31,110 nt of DNA from an uncultured Eubacteriales bacterium. GTDB taxonomy: Bacteria; Bacillota; Clostridia; Oscillospirales; QAKW01. The DNA lies in contig CABULU010000022.1 in the NCBI GenBank assembly GCA_902492505.1, forward strand, positions 1-31,110, written 5' to 3'. Of this stretch, positions 15,610 to 23,649 are shown piece by piece. A model generated the notes under the pieces. It did no database searches. It was given only the letters and a program-made list of their open reading frames with translations, and was not told the DNA's origin. The translations under genes and the position numbers were made by a program. Position 1 is the first letter of the stretch. The number at the start of each line of letters is the position of its first letter.

Positions 15610-15792
15610 ATGGCAAGTATTAAAGTTACTCTCGTAAGAAGCCTTATCGGCAGAAAAGATGACCAAATCGCCACTGCGAAATCTCTCGGTCTCAGAAAGA
15701 TAAACGATGTTTCTGTACAGCCGGATAACGCAGCGACAAAGGGTAAAATTACAAAAATATCTCACCTTATAAAGGTTGAAGAAGCAAAATAA
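15610..15792 (+). CDS. rpmD: 50S ribosomal protein L30
   Basis: A 60-residue L30 (uL30): IKVTLVRSLIGRKDDQIATAKSLGLRKINDVSVQPD followed by a strand ending ISHLIKVEE. GGGAGG lies before the ATG, immediately after the rpsE stop. Confidence 0.95.
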   Translation: MASIKVTLVRSLIGRKDDQIATAKSLGLRKINDVSVQPDNAATKGKITKISHLIKVEEAK

Positions 15793-15804
15793 GGAGGTGG
15801 CAAA

Positions 15805-16245
15805 ATGAATTTACACGAACTTTCACCCGTCGCGGGCTCAACCACCGATGTAAAGAGACGCGGTAGAGGACCGGGCTCCGGTAACGGAAAAACGGCAGGT
15901 AAGGGTCATAAAGGTCAGAAAGCCCGTTCGGGCGGCGGCGTAAGACCCGGTTTCGAAGGCGGTCAGATGCCCCTCCAGAGACGTTTGCCTAAGCGCGGCT
16001 TCAATAATATCTTTGCCAAGAAGTATGTTGTTTTGAAGCTCAGCGACCTTAACGGGTTTGACGCAAGAAAGTTTATCGACATTGACGCCGTAGTTGAAGC
16101 GGGTTATTCAAGCCGTGCGTTTGACGGTCTTAAAATCATCGGCGGCGGTGATGTTGAAAAGGCAGTAAAGGTTCGCTGCACAAAAATTACTGCGGGTGCG
16201 AAAGCAAAAATCGAGGCGGCCGGAGGAAAGGTTGAGGTGATTTAG
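15805..16245 (+). CDS. rplO: 50S ribosomal protein L15
   Basis: L15 (uL15), 146 residues. The glycine- and arginine-rich N-terminal extension that threads into 23S rRNA is clear (about 17-66: KRRGRGPGSGNGKTAGKGHKGQ, then RPGFEGGQMPLQRRLPKRGF). The globular C-domain ends in AKAKIEAAGGKVEVI. Its TAG is followed without a gap by the TTG start of secY, the usual order in which L15 precedes the translocon gene. Confidence 0.98.
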   Translation: MNLHELSPVAGSTTDVKRRGRGPGSGNGKTAGKGHKGQKARSGGGVRPGFEGGQMPLQRRLPKRGFNNIFAKKYVVLKLSDLNGFDARKFIDIDAVVEAGYSSRAFDGLKIIGGGDVEKAVKVRCTKITAGAKAKIEAAGGKVEVI

Positions 16246-17547
16246 TTGTTCAGCGTATTCAGAAATGCTTGGAAAATTGAAGACCTCAGAAAGAAGATTT
16301 TATTTACCGCTTTCATTATCTTGCTGTTCAGACTCGGTTCTGCAATTCCTGTCCCGTTTCTGGATTCTGAAGGACTGAGAGGTCTGTTTGAAAATTTTGA
16401 AGCGGAAAACAACATCTTCAGCTTTTTGAATGTTATGGCAGGCGGCGCGCTTGAAAAGGCAACGTTTTTCGCCCTCTCGATTTCTCCGTATATTAACGCA
16501 TCTATCATCATGCAGCTGCTTATGGTTGCAATTCCTGCACTTGAGCGCATGATGAAGGAGGACGGAGAACGCGGCAGAAAAATCATGGAGAAATGGACAA
16601 GATATTTGACAATTCTCCTCTCGCTTATTCTCGGCTTTGGTTATTACACCGTTCTTAAAAATCAAGAGGGCTTTCAGATTGTTGATCCGGCAGTCGGTGT
16701 GTTCGGTGCCATCGTTATTACAATGTGCTTTGCGGCAGGCTCTATGGTTATCATGTGGATGGGCGAGCTTATCAATAGCAAAGGTATCGGAAACGGTATC
16801 TCTATAATCCTGTTTGCAGGTATCGTAGCAAGAGGTCCTGCCCTGTTGGGTACGGCGCGCGCAATAGTTACATCAGGAGCGGCAGGCTGGATTGCGGTTA
16901 TTCTAATTGCGGTCGGCGCACTTGCGATGGTTGCATTTGTTGTATTCATGACAAACGGCGAGCGCAGAATACCTGTTCAGTATGCCAAAAAAGTTGTCGG
17001 CAGAAAAATGTACGGCGGGCAGAATACAAATATCCCGCTTAAGGTAAATATGACAGGCGTTTTGCCTATCATTTTTGCACAGTCATTTATTTTTCTTCCA
17101 GCAACAATCGTCGGCTTTTTCCCCAATCTCAATAAGGGTTGGTTTAAAGCCGTTGTTGACGCTATCGGCGTCGGCGGCTGGCTGTATACCCTTATTATGT
17201 TCCTGCTCATTATTGGTTTCAGCTACTTCTATACTGTGATAACCTTTAATCCTATAGAGGTTGCCTCCAATCTGAAGAAAAACGGCGGATTTATCATGGG
17301 TATTCGTCCCGGTAAGCCTACCTCTGATTATATAACAAAGACACTTAATAGAGTTACCTTTATCGGCGCGATGTTCCTCGGCATCATTTCCGCGGTTCCC
17401 AGCTTTGTGGCTATCTTCAGCCCGAGTCTGCGCGGTATTGCGATAGGCGGTACGTCACTTCTTATCGTTGTCGGTGTTGCACTTGAGACCGTTAAGCAGC
17501 TTGAATCCCAGATGCTGATGCGTCACTATAAGGGCTTTCTTGAATAA
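16246..17547 (+). CDS. secY: Preprotein translocase subunit SecY
   Basis: The 433-residue protein is the channel subunit of the SecYEG translocon in the cytoplasmic membrane. About ten hydrophobic segments are visible, the first near 18-36. Family motifs include SISPYINASIIMQLL (78-92), GIGNGIS (180-186) and the cytoplasmic loop ERRIPVQYAK (239-248). It probably starts at TTG (16246), directly abutting the rplO stop, with GAGGTGA inside rplO as the ribosome binding site; the resulting N-terminus FSVFRNAWKIEDLRKKILFT matches SecY starts. The next in-frame ATG would delete the first membrane segment. Confidence 0.97.
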   Translation: MFSVFRNAWKIEDLRKKILFTAFIILLFRLGSAIPVPFLDSEGLRGLFENFEAENNIFSFLNVMAGGALEKATFFALSISPYINASIIMQLLMVAIPALERMMKEDGERGRKIMEKWTRYLTILLSLILGFGYYTVLKNQEGFQIVDPAVGVFGAIVITMCFAAGSMVIMWMGELINSKGIGNGISIILFAGIVARGPALLGTARAIVTSGAAGWIAVILIAVGALAMVAFVVFMTNGERRIPVQYAKKVVGRKMYGGQNTNIPLKVNMTGVLPIIFAQSFIFLPATIVGFFPNLNKGWFKAVVDAIGVGGWLYTLIMFLLIIGFSYFYTVITFNPIEVASNLKKNGGFIMGIRPGKPTSDYITKTLNRVTFIGAMFLGIISAVPSFVAIFSPSLRGIAIGGTSLLIVVGVALETVKQLESQMLMRHYKGFLE

Positions 17548-17562
17548 TTTGGGAGACTGATT

Positions 17563-18204
17563 ATGAGACTTATTTTACTCGGAGCGCCCGGTGCCGGCAA
17601 AGGCACACAGGCAGAGAATATATCCAAAAGATATAATATCCCCGCTATTTCCACAGGCGATATGATTCGCGCCGCTATCAAGAGCGGTAGCGAGCTGGGA
17701 AGCAAAGTCAAATCATTTATTGACGCAGGTCATCTTGTCCCTGACGAGACGGTGATTGAGATTATCAAAGAGCGTCTTACGCATGACGACTGTAAAAACG
17801 GTTTTATTCTTGACGGCTTTCCGCGTACCATCCCTCAGGCTCAGGCACTTGATGCTCTGGGTGTGGAAATTGATTTCGCTCTCTCGATTGAGGTTGAGGA
17901 TGAGCGCATAGTTCAGAGAATGTCCGGCAGACGTGTATGCCCCTCCTGCGGTATGAGTTATCATATCGAATATAAGCAGTCAAAGGATAATAAAACCTGC
18001 GACGGCTGCGGGAATGAGCTTGTTATCAGAAATGACGATAAGCCGGAGACCGTAAAAGAGCGCTTAAAGGTTTACCACGAGCAAACTGAGCCGCTTAAAG
18101 CGTTTTATCAGGCAAAGGGTAAGCTTATTACCGTTCAGGGACAGGAAGAGCTCAGTGAAACGACGGCTCTTACTTTTAAAGCAATAGAAGGATTTTTAAA
18201 ATGA
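17563..18204 (+). CDS. adk: Adenylate kinase, zinc-binding LID
   Basis: Adk (213 residues) converts ATP + AMP to 2 ADP. The P-loop GAPGAGKGTQ is at 7-16, the AMP-binding STGDMIR at 30-36, and LDGFPRT at 83-89. The long-form LID has C126, C129, C146 and C149, the four-cysteine zinc site of Gram-positive adenylate kinases. The ATG follows GGGAG; the stop overlaps the map start (ATGA, 18201-18204). Confidence 0.98.
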   Translation: MRLILLGAPGAGKGTQAENISKRYNIPAISTGDMIRAAIKSGSELGSKVKSFIDAGHLVPDETVIEIIKERLTHDDCKNGFILDGFPRTIPQAQALDALGVEIDFALSIEVEDERIVQRMSGRRVCPSCGMSYHIEYKQSKDNKTCDGCGNELVIRNDDKPETVKERLKVYHEQTEPLKAFYQAKGKLITVQGQEELSETTALTFKAIEGFLK

Positions 18205-18956
18205 TAATAATCAAGTCTGACAGTGACCTGAGGCGTATGCGCCGTGCCGGTGAGATAACCGGTATGACGCTCAAAGCGGCCGGTTCCGCTATTAAGCCGG
18301 GTATGTCTACTAAAGAGCTTGACGGTATTATTGAGGATTTCATTCGCTCACACGGCGCCGTGCCGTCTTTCAAGGGTTACGGCGGGTTTCCGGGCAGTGC
18401 GTGTATCTCGATAAACAATGTTGTAATTCACGGAATACCGTCCAAAAAGATTATTATTAAAGACGGCGATATAGTCAGTATAGATGTCGGTGCTTATATT
18501 GATGGCTTTCACGGCGACAGCGCGGCGACCTTTGGGGTCGGGAATGTGCCCGATAATGCCAAAAAGCTAATGGAGGTAACAAAAACCTCGCTTGAACATG
18601 CGGCAAAGATCATGCGCGCGGGCGTTCGGCTCGGCGATATAGGAAATGCTGTTCAAAGCTATTGTGAAAGCTTTGGTTACGGAGTGGTCCGGGATTTTGT
18701 CGGTCACGGCGTTGGTCGTGATTTGCACGAGGACCCATCCGTACCTAATTACGGTAAACCCGGTCATGGTTTGCGTCTTCCCAAAGGCGCAACAGTTGCG
18801 GTTGAACCGATGATAAACGAGGGCACACCGGACGTTATAATTGACAGACGCGACGGCTGGACTGTAACGACTGCCGACGGCAAGCTGTCTGCGCATTTTG
18901 AGCATACGTTTTATATAGACGATTCTCAAGCGCATATTCTTACAAACGCAGATTAA
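18201..18956 (+). CDS. map: Methionine aminopeptidase, type I
   Basis: The 251-residue enzyme removes the initiator Met from new proteins. The pita-bread fold's metal and catalytic residues are all present: H77 (substrate), D95, D106, H169, E202 and E234. Sequence blocks IHGIP, SIDVGAYIDGFHGDSA, FVGHGVGRDLHEDP and VEPM are canonical. It is a short type Ia protein without an N-terminal SEC-C zinc extension. An AAGGA site inside adk precedes the overlapping start. Confidence 0.97.
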   Translation: MIIIKSDSDLRRMRRAGEITGMTLKAAGSAIKPGMSTKELDGIIEDFIRSHGAVPSFKGYGGFPGSACISINNVVIHGIPSKKIIIKDGDIVSIDVGAYIDGFHGDSAATFGVGNVPDNAKKLMEVTKTSLEHAAKIMRAGVRLGDIGNAVQSYCESFGYGVVRDFVGHGVGRDLHEDPSVPNYGKPGHGLRLPKGATVAVEPMINEGTPDVIIDRRDGWTVTTADGKLSAHFEHTFYIDDSQAHILTNAD

Positions 18957-18984
18957 AAGCAGGAGAATTCGGAGGACAGAGATT

Positions 18985-19203
18985 ATGTCAAAAGAGGATA
19001 TGATTGAGGTAGAGGGAAAAGTCGTAGAAGCTTTGCCCGGCGCCACATTCACGGTTGAGCTTGCAGGCGGACATCAGATTCAGGCACATATTTCCGGCAA
19101 GCTGCGTATGAACTATATTAAAATTCTGCCGGGCGACACAGTTAAGCTTGAAATGTCTCCCTATGATTTGACAAAAGGCAGAATTATCTGGAGAGCTAAA
19201 TAG
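18985..19203 (+). CDS. infA: Translation initiation factor IF-1
   Basis: IF-1, 72 residues, a single OB-fold that occupies the A site during initiation. Conserved stretches: KEDMIEVEGKVVEALPGATFTVEL, then HISGKLRMNYIKILPGDTVKLEMSPYDLTKGRIIWR. The ATG follows TCGGAGGA. Many Firmicutes have a small KOW-domain gene between map and infA; the 28-base gap here leaves no room for it. Confidence 0.98.
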   Translation: MSKEDMIEVEGKVVEALPGATFTVELAGGHQIQAHISGKLRMNYIKILPGDTVKLEMSPYDLTKGRIIWRAK

Positions 19204-19227
19204 TTAAAGTTAAAGGAGGAGTTTACA

Positions 19228-19341
19228 ATGAAGGTAAGACCTTCCGTAAAACCGATGTGCGAAAAGTGCAAAATAATTAGAAGACATGGTAAAATCATGG
19301 TTATCTGTAAAAACCCGAAGCATAAGCAGAAACAGGGTTAA
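19228..19341 (+). CDS. rpmJ: 50S ribosomal protein L36, zinc-binding
   Basis: A 37-codon gene reading MKVRPSVKPMCEKCKIIRR, then HGKIMVICKNPKHKQKQG. C11, C14, C27 and H32 form the zinc site of the C+ form of L36 (bL36). AAGGAGG is eight bases before the ATG. L36 is the smallest 50S protein and helps fold 23S rRNA near the stalk base. Confidence 0.97.
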   Translation: MKVRPSVKPMCEKCKIIRRHGKIMVICKNPKHKQKQG

Positions 19342-19366
19342 TTAGAATTGGAGGTGTATTTACCAA

Positions 19367-19732
19367 ATGGCAAGAATTGCTGGTATAGATTTACCCAAGG
19401 AAAAGCGCGTTGAGATTGGTCTGACATATATCTACGGTATCGGAAGAACAACCTCAAATAAAATCTTGGCTGCCGCCGGCGTCAGCCCTGACATAAGAGT
19501 CAAGGATCTGACTGAGGACGATGTATCCAAGATACGTGACGCGATGGACGGATATACGGTAGAAGGCGATCTCAGACGCGAAGTCGCTCTTGATATCAAG
19601 CGACTTATAGATATCGGCTGCTATCGTGGAACTAGACATAGAAAAGGCTTACCTGTAAGGGGTCAAAGATCAAAGACAAACGCCCGCACAAGAAAAGGCC
19701 CCAGAAAAACTATGGCAAATAAGAAAAAGTAA
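19367..19732 (+). CDS. rpsM: 30S ribosomal protein S13
   Basis: S13 (uS13), 121 residues: ARIAGIDLPKEKRVEIGLTYIYGIG at the start, the helix-two-turn-helix middle, and the basic tail RGTRHRKGLPVRGQRSKTNARTRKGPRKT that reaches the P-site tRNA and the subunit bridge. GGAGG is about 11 bases before the ATG. Confidence 0.98.
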   Translation: MARIAGIDLPKEKRVEIGLTYIYGIGRTTSNKILAAAGVSPDIRVKDLTEDDVSKIRDAMDGYTVEGDLRREVALDIKRLIDIGCYRGTRHRKGLPVRGQRSKTNARTRKGPRKTMANKKK

Positions 19733-19746
19733 AGGAGTGAATGTAA

Positions 19747-20145
19747 ATGGCTGCAAAAACAACTAAAAAGGTCGGCACAAAACGCCGTGTTAAGAAGAAT
19801 ATTGAGCGCGGAGCTGCACACATTCGCTCATCTTTCAACAACACGCTTGTTACAATAACCGACGTAAACGGAAATGCAATTTCATGGGCGTCTGCCGGTG
19901 AGATGGGCTTTAAGGGTTCCAGAAAGAGCACGCCGTTCGCAGCTCAGATGGCTGCCGAGCAGGCCGCTAAGCTTGCAATGGAACACGGTCTTAAAACAGT
20001 TGAGGTTTTTGTTAAGGGTCCGGGTTCCGGTCGTGAGGCTGCAATTCGTGCACTTCAGACTGCGGGTCTTGAAATCTCAATGATTAAGGATGTTACCCCC
20101 ATTCCTCACAACGGATGCAGACCGCCTAAGAGAAGAAGAGTATAA
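19747..20145 (+). CDS. rpsK: 30S ribosomal protein S11
   Basis: S11 (uS11), 132 residues. Typical blocks are SSFNNTLVTITDVNGNAISWASAGEMGFKGSRKSTPFAAQ, VKGPGSGREAAIRALQTAGL and the C-terminal DVTPIPHNGCRPPKRRRV. It lines the mRNA exit channel on the platform. AAAGGAGTGA is placed before the ATG. Confidence 0.98.
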   Translation: MAAKTTKKVGTKRRVKKNIERGAAHIRSSFNNTLVTITDVNGNAISWASAGEMGFKGSRKSTPFAAQMAAEQAAKLAMEHGLKTVEVFVKGPGSGREAAIRALQTAGLEISMIKDVTPIPHNGCRPPKRRRV

Positions 20146-20160
20146 GGGAGGAATTATCAA

Positions 20161-20781
20161 ATGGCAAGATATACAGGTGCTGTCTGCCGTCAGTGCAGAC
20201 GTGAAGGCATGAAGCTCTTTTTAAAGGGCGAACGCTGCTACAGCGGTAAGTGTGCAATCGACCGCCGTTCCTATGCTCCCGGTCAGCACGGACAGAGCAG
20301 AAAGAAGTACTCGGAATACGGACTTCAGCTCAGAGAGAAGCAGAAGGTCAGAAGATACTACGGTGTGCTGGAGAGCCAGTTTGCAAAGTATTTTGAAATG
20401 GCAGAAAAGAAAAAGGGCGTAACAGGTGACAACCTGCTTTCTATCGTTGAGAGCAGACTGGACAATGTTGTTTATAGATTAGGCTTTGCTATGTCTAGAC
20501 CGGAGGCGAGACAGCTTGTTCGCCACGGTCATTTCACCGTAAACGGCAAAAAGGTGAACATTCCGTCATACCTTTTGAATGTCGGTGATGTTATAGCTGT
20601 TAATAATGACAGCTTAAGCTCCGAAAAGATCAAGAGCATTATTGAAGCAAATGAGAAGCGTGCGGTCGTAAAATGGCTTGAGCGTGACGGTACTACCGGT
20701 AAAGTAATCGGTATTTGCGAGAAAGAGGATATCGATCTTCCTATCGAAGAGCATCTTATCGTCGAGTTGTATTCTAAGTAA
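20161..20781 (+). CDS. rpsD: 30S ribosomal protein S4, four-cysteine form
   Basis: S4 (uS4), 206 residues, starts 30S assembly. Its N-terminus carries C9, C12, C26 and C31, a zinc-type set, and the S4 RNA-binding domain with RPEARQLVRHGHFTVNGKKVNIPSY lies near 115-140. In E. coli, S4 represses the alpha operon. It sits between rpsK and rpoA, as in E. coli and many Clostridia but unlike Bacillus subtilis, where rpsD is elsewhere. Confidence 0.98.
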   Translation: MARYTGAVCRQCRREGMKLFLKGERCYSGKCAIDRRSYAPGQHGQSRKKYSEYGLQLREKQKVRRYYGVLESQFAKYFEMAEKKKGVTGDNLLSIVESRLDNVVYRLGFAMSRPEARQLVRHGHFTVNGKKVNIPSYLLNVGDVIAVNNDSLSSEKIKSIIEANEKRAVVKWLERDGTTGKVIGICEKEDIDLPIEEHLIVELYSK

Positions 20782-20831
20782 TGCAGATTTGACTTTGGTA
20801 ACAACACAATTTATAAAGGGAGGCTTTTTAA

Positions 20832-21782
20832 ATGATCGAGATGGAAAGACCACGTATTGAAACTCAGATTCAGGGTGAGCGCGGCGAGTACGGACGTTTT
20901 ATCGCCGAACCTCTGGAACGTGGTTACGGTATTACGCTCGGTAATGCACTCCGCAGGATTCTTCTCTCTACTCTTGAGGGTTACGCAGTTGTCTGTGCAA
21001 GAATCAACGATGTACCGCATGAGTTTATGACCATTGAAGGCGTTAAGGAAGAAGTAACCGAGATTATACTGAATATTAAAGGCATTATCCCCAAACTGTA
21101 TTGCGAGGAGCCTAAAACCGTTTATATTGAGGCAAGAGGTCCGGGCATTGTAACGGCGGGCGACATTAAACTTGACAGCGAAGTTGAAATACTGAATCCC
21201 GACCATGTTATTGCCACTTTGTCAGAAAACGCGGTTCTTAATATCGAGATGGTTATTGATCGCGGTCGCGGTTATGTGGGCTCTGAGCAGAATAAAAAAT
21301 ACACTCAGAACCAGCCTAATATGCTGGCAGTAGATTCAAACTTCACACCTGTTCTCAAGGTGAATTATACCGTTGAGAATACACGCGTAGGTCAGATAAC
21401 AGACCTTGACAAGCTGACTCTTGACGTTTGGACAAATGAGACTGTTACTGCGTCTGAAGCCGTTTCAATGGCAGCAAGGATCATGAATGAGCATCTTATG
21501 CTGTTTATTGACTTGTCTGAAAAGGCTCAGAATGCCGCAATAATGGTTGAGAAAGAGGAAACACGTAAGGAAAAGGTGCTCGAGATGACTATCGAGGAGC
21601 TTGACCTTTCAGTTCGTTCTTTCAACTGTCTTAAGCGTGCGGGAATCAACACTGTTGAAGACCTCACAAACAGAAGCGAGGAAGATATGATGAAAGTACG
21701 CAATCTTGGCAGAAAATCTCTTGATGAGGTTATCGGTAAGCTTGCGTCCTTAGAGTTGTCGCTCAAGCGAGAGGACGACTAA
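20832..21782 (+). CDS. rpoA: DNA-directed RNA polymerase subunit alpha
   Basis: The 316-residue alpha subunit has the dimerisation N-domain (GEYGRFIAEPLERGYGITLGNALRRILLSTLEGYAV near 16-52) and the C-domain (about 252-316: TIEELDLSVRSFNCLKRAG, then NLGRKSLDEVIGKL) that binds UP elements and activators. A 50-base gap separates it from rpsD; GGGAGG precedes the ATG. Co-expression with ribosomal genes is the standard arrangement. Confidence 0.98.
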   Translation: MIEMERPRIETQIQGERGEYGRFIAEPLERGYGITLGNALRRILLSTLEGYAVVCARINDVPHEFMTIEGVKEEVTEIILNIKGIIPKLYCEEPKTVYIEARGPGIVTAGDIKLDSEVEILNPDHVIATLSENAVLNIEMVIDRGRGYVGSEQNKKYTQNQPNMLAVDSNFTPVLKVNYTVENTRVGQITDLDKLTLDVWTNETVTASEAVSMAARIMNEHLMLFIDLSEKAQNAAIMVEKEETRKEKVLEMTIEELDLSVRSFNCLKRAGINTVEDLTNRSEEDMMKVRNLGRKSLDEVIGKLASLELSLKREDD

Positions 21783-21807
21783 TTCTAATAATCGGAGGTA
21801 AACTAAG

Positions 21808-22152
21808 GTGTCAGGATACAGAAAACTGGGCAGACCCACTGACCAGCGTCGTGCTATGCTCAGAGGTATGGTGACTTATCTTCTTGAAAACGGCGCTATT
21901 GAGACAACTCTCATGCGTGCCAAGGAAGTGAGAAGAATCACCGAGAAAATGATAACACTCGGCAAGAATGATACACTTCATTCAAAGCGTCAGGCGCTTT
22001 CATACATTACAAAAGAAGATGTTGTGAATAAGCTTTTCACAGAGATCGGTCCGTCTTATGCTGAGCGTAACGGCGGTTATACCAGAATCATCAAGAAAGG
22101 TCCACGACGCGGAGATAACGCCGAAATGGCAATAATTACGCTTGTAAAGTAA
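21808..22152 (+). CDS. rplQ: 50S ribosomal protein L17
   Basis: L17 (bL17), 114 residues, begins at GTG (21808) after CGGAGG. RKLGRPTDQRRAMLRGMVTYLLENGAIETTLMRAKEVR is diagnostic, and the protein ends GPRRGDNAEMAIITLVK. It lies around the tunnel exit. It is the last gene of the superoperon and is followed by a strong terminator. Confidence 0.98.
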   Translation: MSGYRKLGRPTDQRRAMLRGMVTYLLENGAIETTLMRAKEVRRITEKMITLGKNDTLHSKRQALSYITKEDVVNKLFTEIGPSYAERNGGYTRIIKKGPRRGDNAEMAIITLVK

Positions 22153-22177
22153 TTGCAGATTAGTGTGAATTAATATT

Positions 22178-22214
22178 AAAATGCACAGGAGTTTTCCTGT
22201 GCATTTTGTTTTTT
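22178..22214 (+). terminator. Terminator of the ribosomal superoperon
   Basis: A perfect 13-bp stem (AAAATGCACAGGA at 22178-22190 with TCCTGTGCATTTT at 22195-22207), a GTTT loop, and GTTTTTT after it. It lies 26 bases after the rplQ stop. Confidence 0.95.
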
Positions 22215-22230
22215 ATCTTGCAGAAATCTA

Positions 22231-22259
22231 TTGACAAATACGATATATTTTACTATAAT
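22231..22259 (+). promoter_or_regulatory. Consensus sigma-A promoter of tRNA-Trp
   Basis: TTGACA (22231-22236) and TATAAT (22254-22259) are both perfect and are 17 bases apart. The tRNA starts 14 bases after the -10, so a precursor with a leader of about 7 nt is expected. Confidence 0.95.
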
Positions 22260-22272
22260 ATACAAGTGACTT

Positions 22273-22348
22273 AGGGGTATAGCTCAGTTGGTAGAGCAGT
22301 GGTCTCCAAAACCACGTGCCGAGGGTTCAAGTCCTTCTGCCCCTGCCA
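22273..22348 (+). tRNA. tRNA-Trp (anticodon CCA)
   Basis: The 76-nt cloverleaf folds completely: acceptor AGGGGTA/TGCCCCT, D stem GCTC/GAGC, anticodon stem GTGGT/ACCAC with loop CTCCAAA (anticodon CCA), variable loop GTGCC, and T arm GAGGG/CCTTC with loop TTCAAGT. The 3' CCA is encoded (22346-22348). It is a single-gene unit between its own promoter and terminator. Confidence 0.98.
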
Positions 22349-22354
22349 GTAGGG

Positions 22355-22399
22355 AGAGCGATATAGGATTTGGAAATTCTATATCGCTCTTCTTTTTTT
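22355..22399 (+). terminator. Terminator of tRNA-Trp
   Basis: A long hairpin starts six bases after the CCA end: AGAGCGATATAGGATTT (22355-22371) pairs with 22374-22390 with one G-U, over a minimal loop, followed by TCTTTTTTT. No matching T tract lies on the other strand, so it does not obviously stop leftward transcription from the serine hydrolase gene. Confidence 0.93.
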
Positions 22400-22449
22400 G
22401 TACAATTTTTTACGATGATATAATGTTTATCATAATAATGGCTGGTGTA

Positions 22450-23634
22450 TCAGCTGTCAAGGCAGGCATATACAACATTTCGAAGTCGCGGCTGGTAAAA
22501 GCCTTCCTGTGGATTTAGCATGTGGTGTGCGTAAAATACCGCAAGCTTGTTTTTGGTATCTGCAATCATAGTAGAGCCTGCCGCGCCGCCCCAGCCGAAT
22601 TCTCCGACGGGTGCAAGCGTGCCGGCAAGTGCTGGGTCGGTGAGGGTTCTGACTCCGAGTCCGTATCCGTATCCGCGCATATGTGCCCAGTCAAATCCGG
22701 CACGTGTTTGCTCATTAAGCCGATCCGTGTGCATAAGCTCCACTGTCCGTGAGGCAAGAATACGTTCACCGTTGACGCCTTTTCCGCCGCATGCAAGTGC
22801 TGCGGCAAGCTTTGCATAGTCCGGCACACTTGTAACTATACCCGCACCGCCGCTGTCATACTCCGGTCCTGGTACAAACTTTGAAATGCCTTTACCGACA
22901 TTTTTAAATGTGCCGTTTTGTGTCTTAAAGCTTCGCTGTGCTTCCACCGCATCAAACTTCTGATTGTCTGACGGTACAAATGAGTATTGACTTGCCATTC
23001 TTTGCTCTATTTCCGGAGTGCGGTGATAAAAGCTTTCAGTCATGCCGAGCGGCTTAAATATATTTTCTCTGACGTAGTCTCGAAATTTCATACCTGTAAC
23101 GGCACATACAAGCGCTGCTAAAACATCATGGCAGAGACTGTAATTCCAATTAGTACCCGGTTCAAAGCAGAGAGGGGTCTTTGAAATGCATTTTGCAACT
23201 GTGAGGGTGTCCATGCTGCCGCCCGTGATATTGAATGCATTGTCAAATTCCGGCGTGTTCATTTTGTTGCTGAAACCTGCCGTCATGCCAAACAAATCAC
23301 CGACAGTTATGTGATTTTTCGCTTTGATGAGTCCGCAGCCCGGTGTATCGACATACATCTCACGATATTCCGGTATGTACTCGTAAAGCGGATCACTCAG
23401 CAGGAAAACACCTCGCTCTAAAAGCTGACAGGCTGCGGTAACCGTTGTGATTTTTGAACAGGAATATATATTTATGAGTTCGCTTCCTGTCATCGGTCTG
23501 CGACTTTCAAGATCCGCAAAGCCGGATGCGTATGAAAATATCTTTTTACCGTCAATATAAACAGTAACGGCATTGCCGGGCACTTTCTTTTCGCTTAGCA
23601 TATCCATAAAAGCACGCAGCTTGTCAAAATTCAT
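22450..23634 (-). CDS. Serine hydrolase of the beta-lactamase/esterase (class C-like) family
   Basis: This 394-residue protein has the penicillin-recognising fold motifs: SxxK as S58-C-S-K61, the second-motif tyrosine Y165 in NWNYSLCHDVLAAL, SGGAG (261-265), GYGYGLGV (321-328) and a WGG box (348-350) where beta-lactamases have KTG. A Y-S-L rather than Y-x-N second motif and WGG fit family VIII esterases and related transferases better than true beta-lactamases. No signal peptide, so probably cytoplasmic. GGAGG stands before the ATG. It lies 15 bases after the cupin gene and is probably co-transcribed. The substrate is unknown. Confidence 0.88.
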   Translation of the reverse strand: MNFDKLRAFMDMLSEKKVPGNAVTVYIDGKKIFSYASGFADLESRRPMTGSELINIYSCSKITTVTAACQLLERGVFLLSDPLYEYIPEYREMYVDTPGCGLIKAKNHITVGDLFGMTAGFSNKMNTPEFDNAFNITGGSMDTLTVAKCISKTPLCFEPGTNWNYSLCHDVLAALVCAVTGMKFRDYVRENIFKPLGMTESFYHRTPEIEQRMASQYSFVPSDNQKFDAVEAQRSFKTQNGTFKNVGKGISKFVPGPEYDSGGAGIVTSVPDYAKLAAALACGGKGVNGERILASRTVELMHTDRLNEQTRAGFDWAHMRGYGYGLGVRTLTDPALAGTLAPVGEFGWGGAAGSTMIADTKNKLAVFYAHHMLNPQEGFYQPRLRNVVYACLDS

Positions 23635-23649
23635 AAAGCGCCCGCCTCC

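Noticed and set aside
22415..22432. ATGATA/TATCAT hairpin downstream of the serine hydrolase gene
   Set aside because: It is short, lacks GC pairs and has no T tract on the minus strand, so it is not a convincing terminator.
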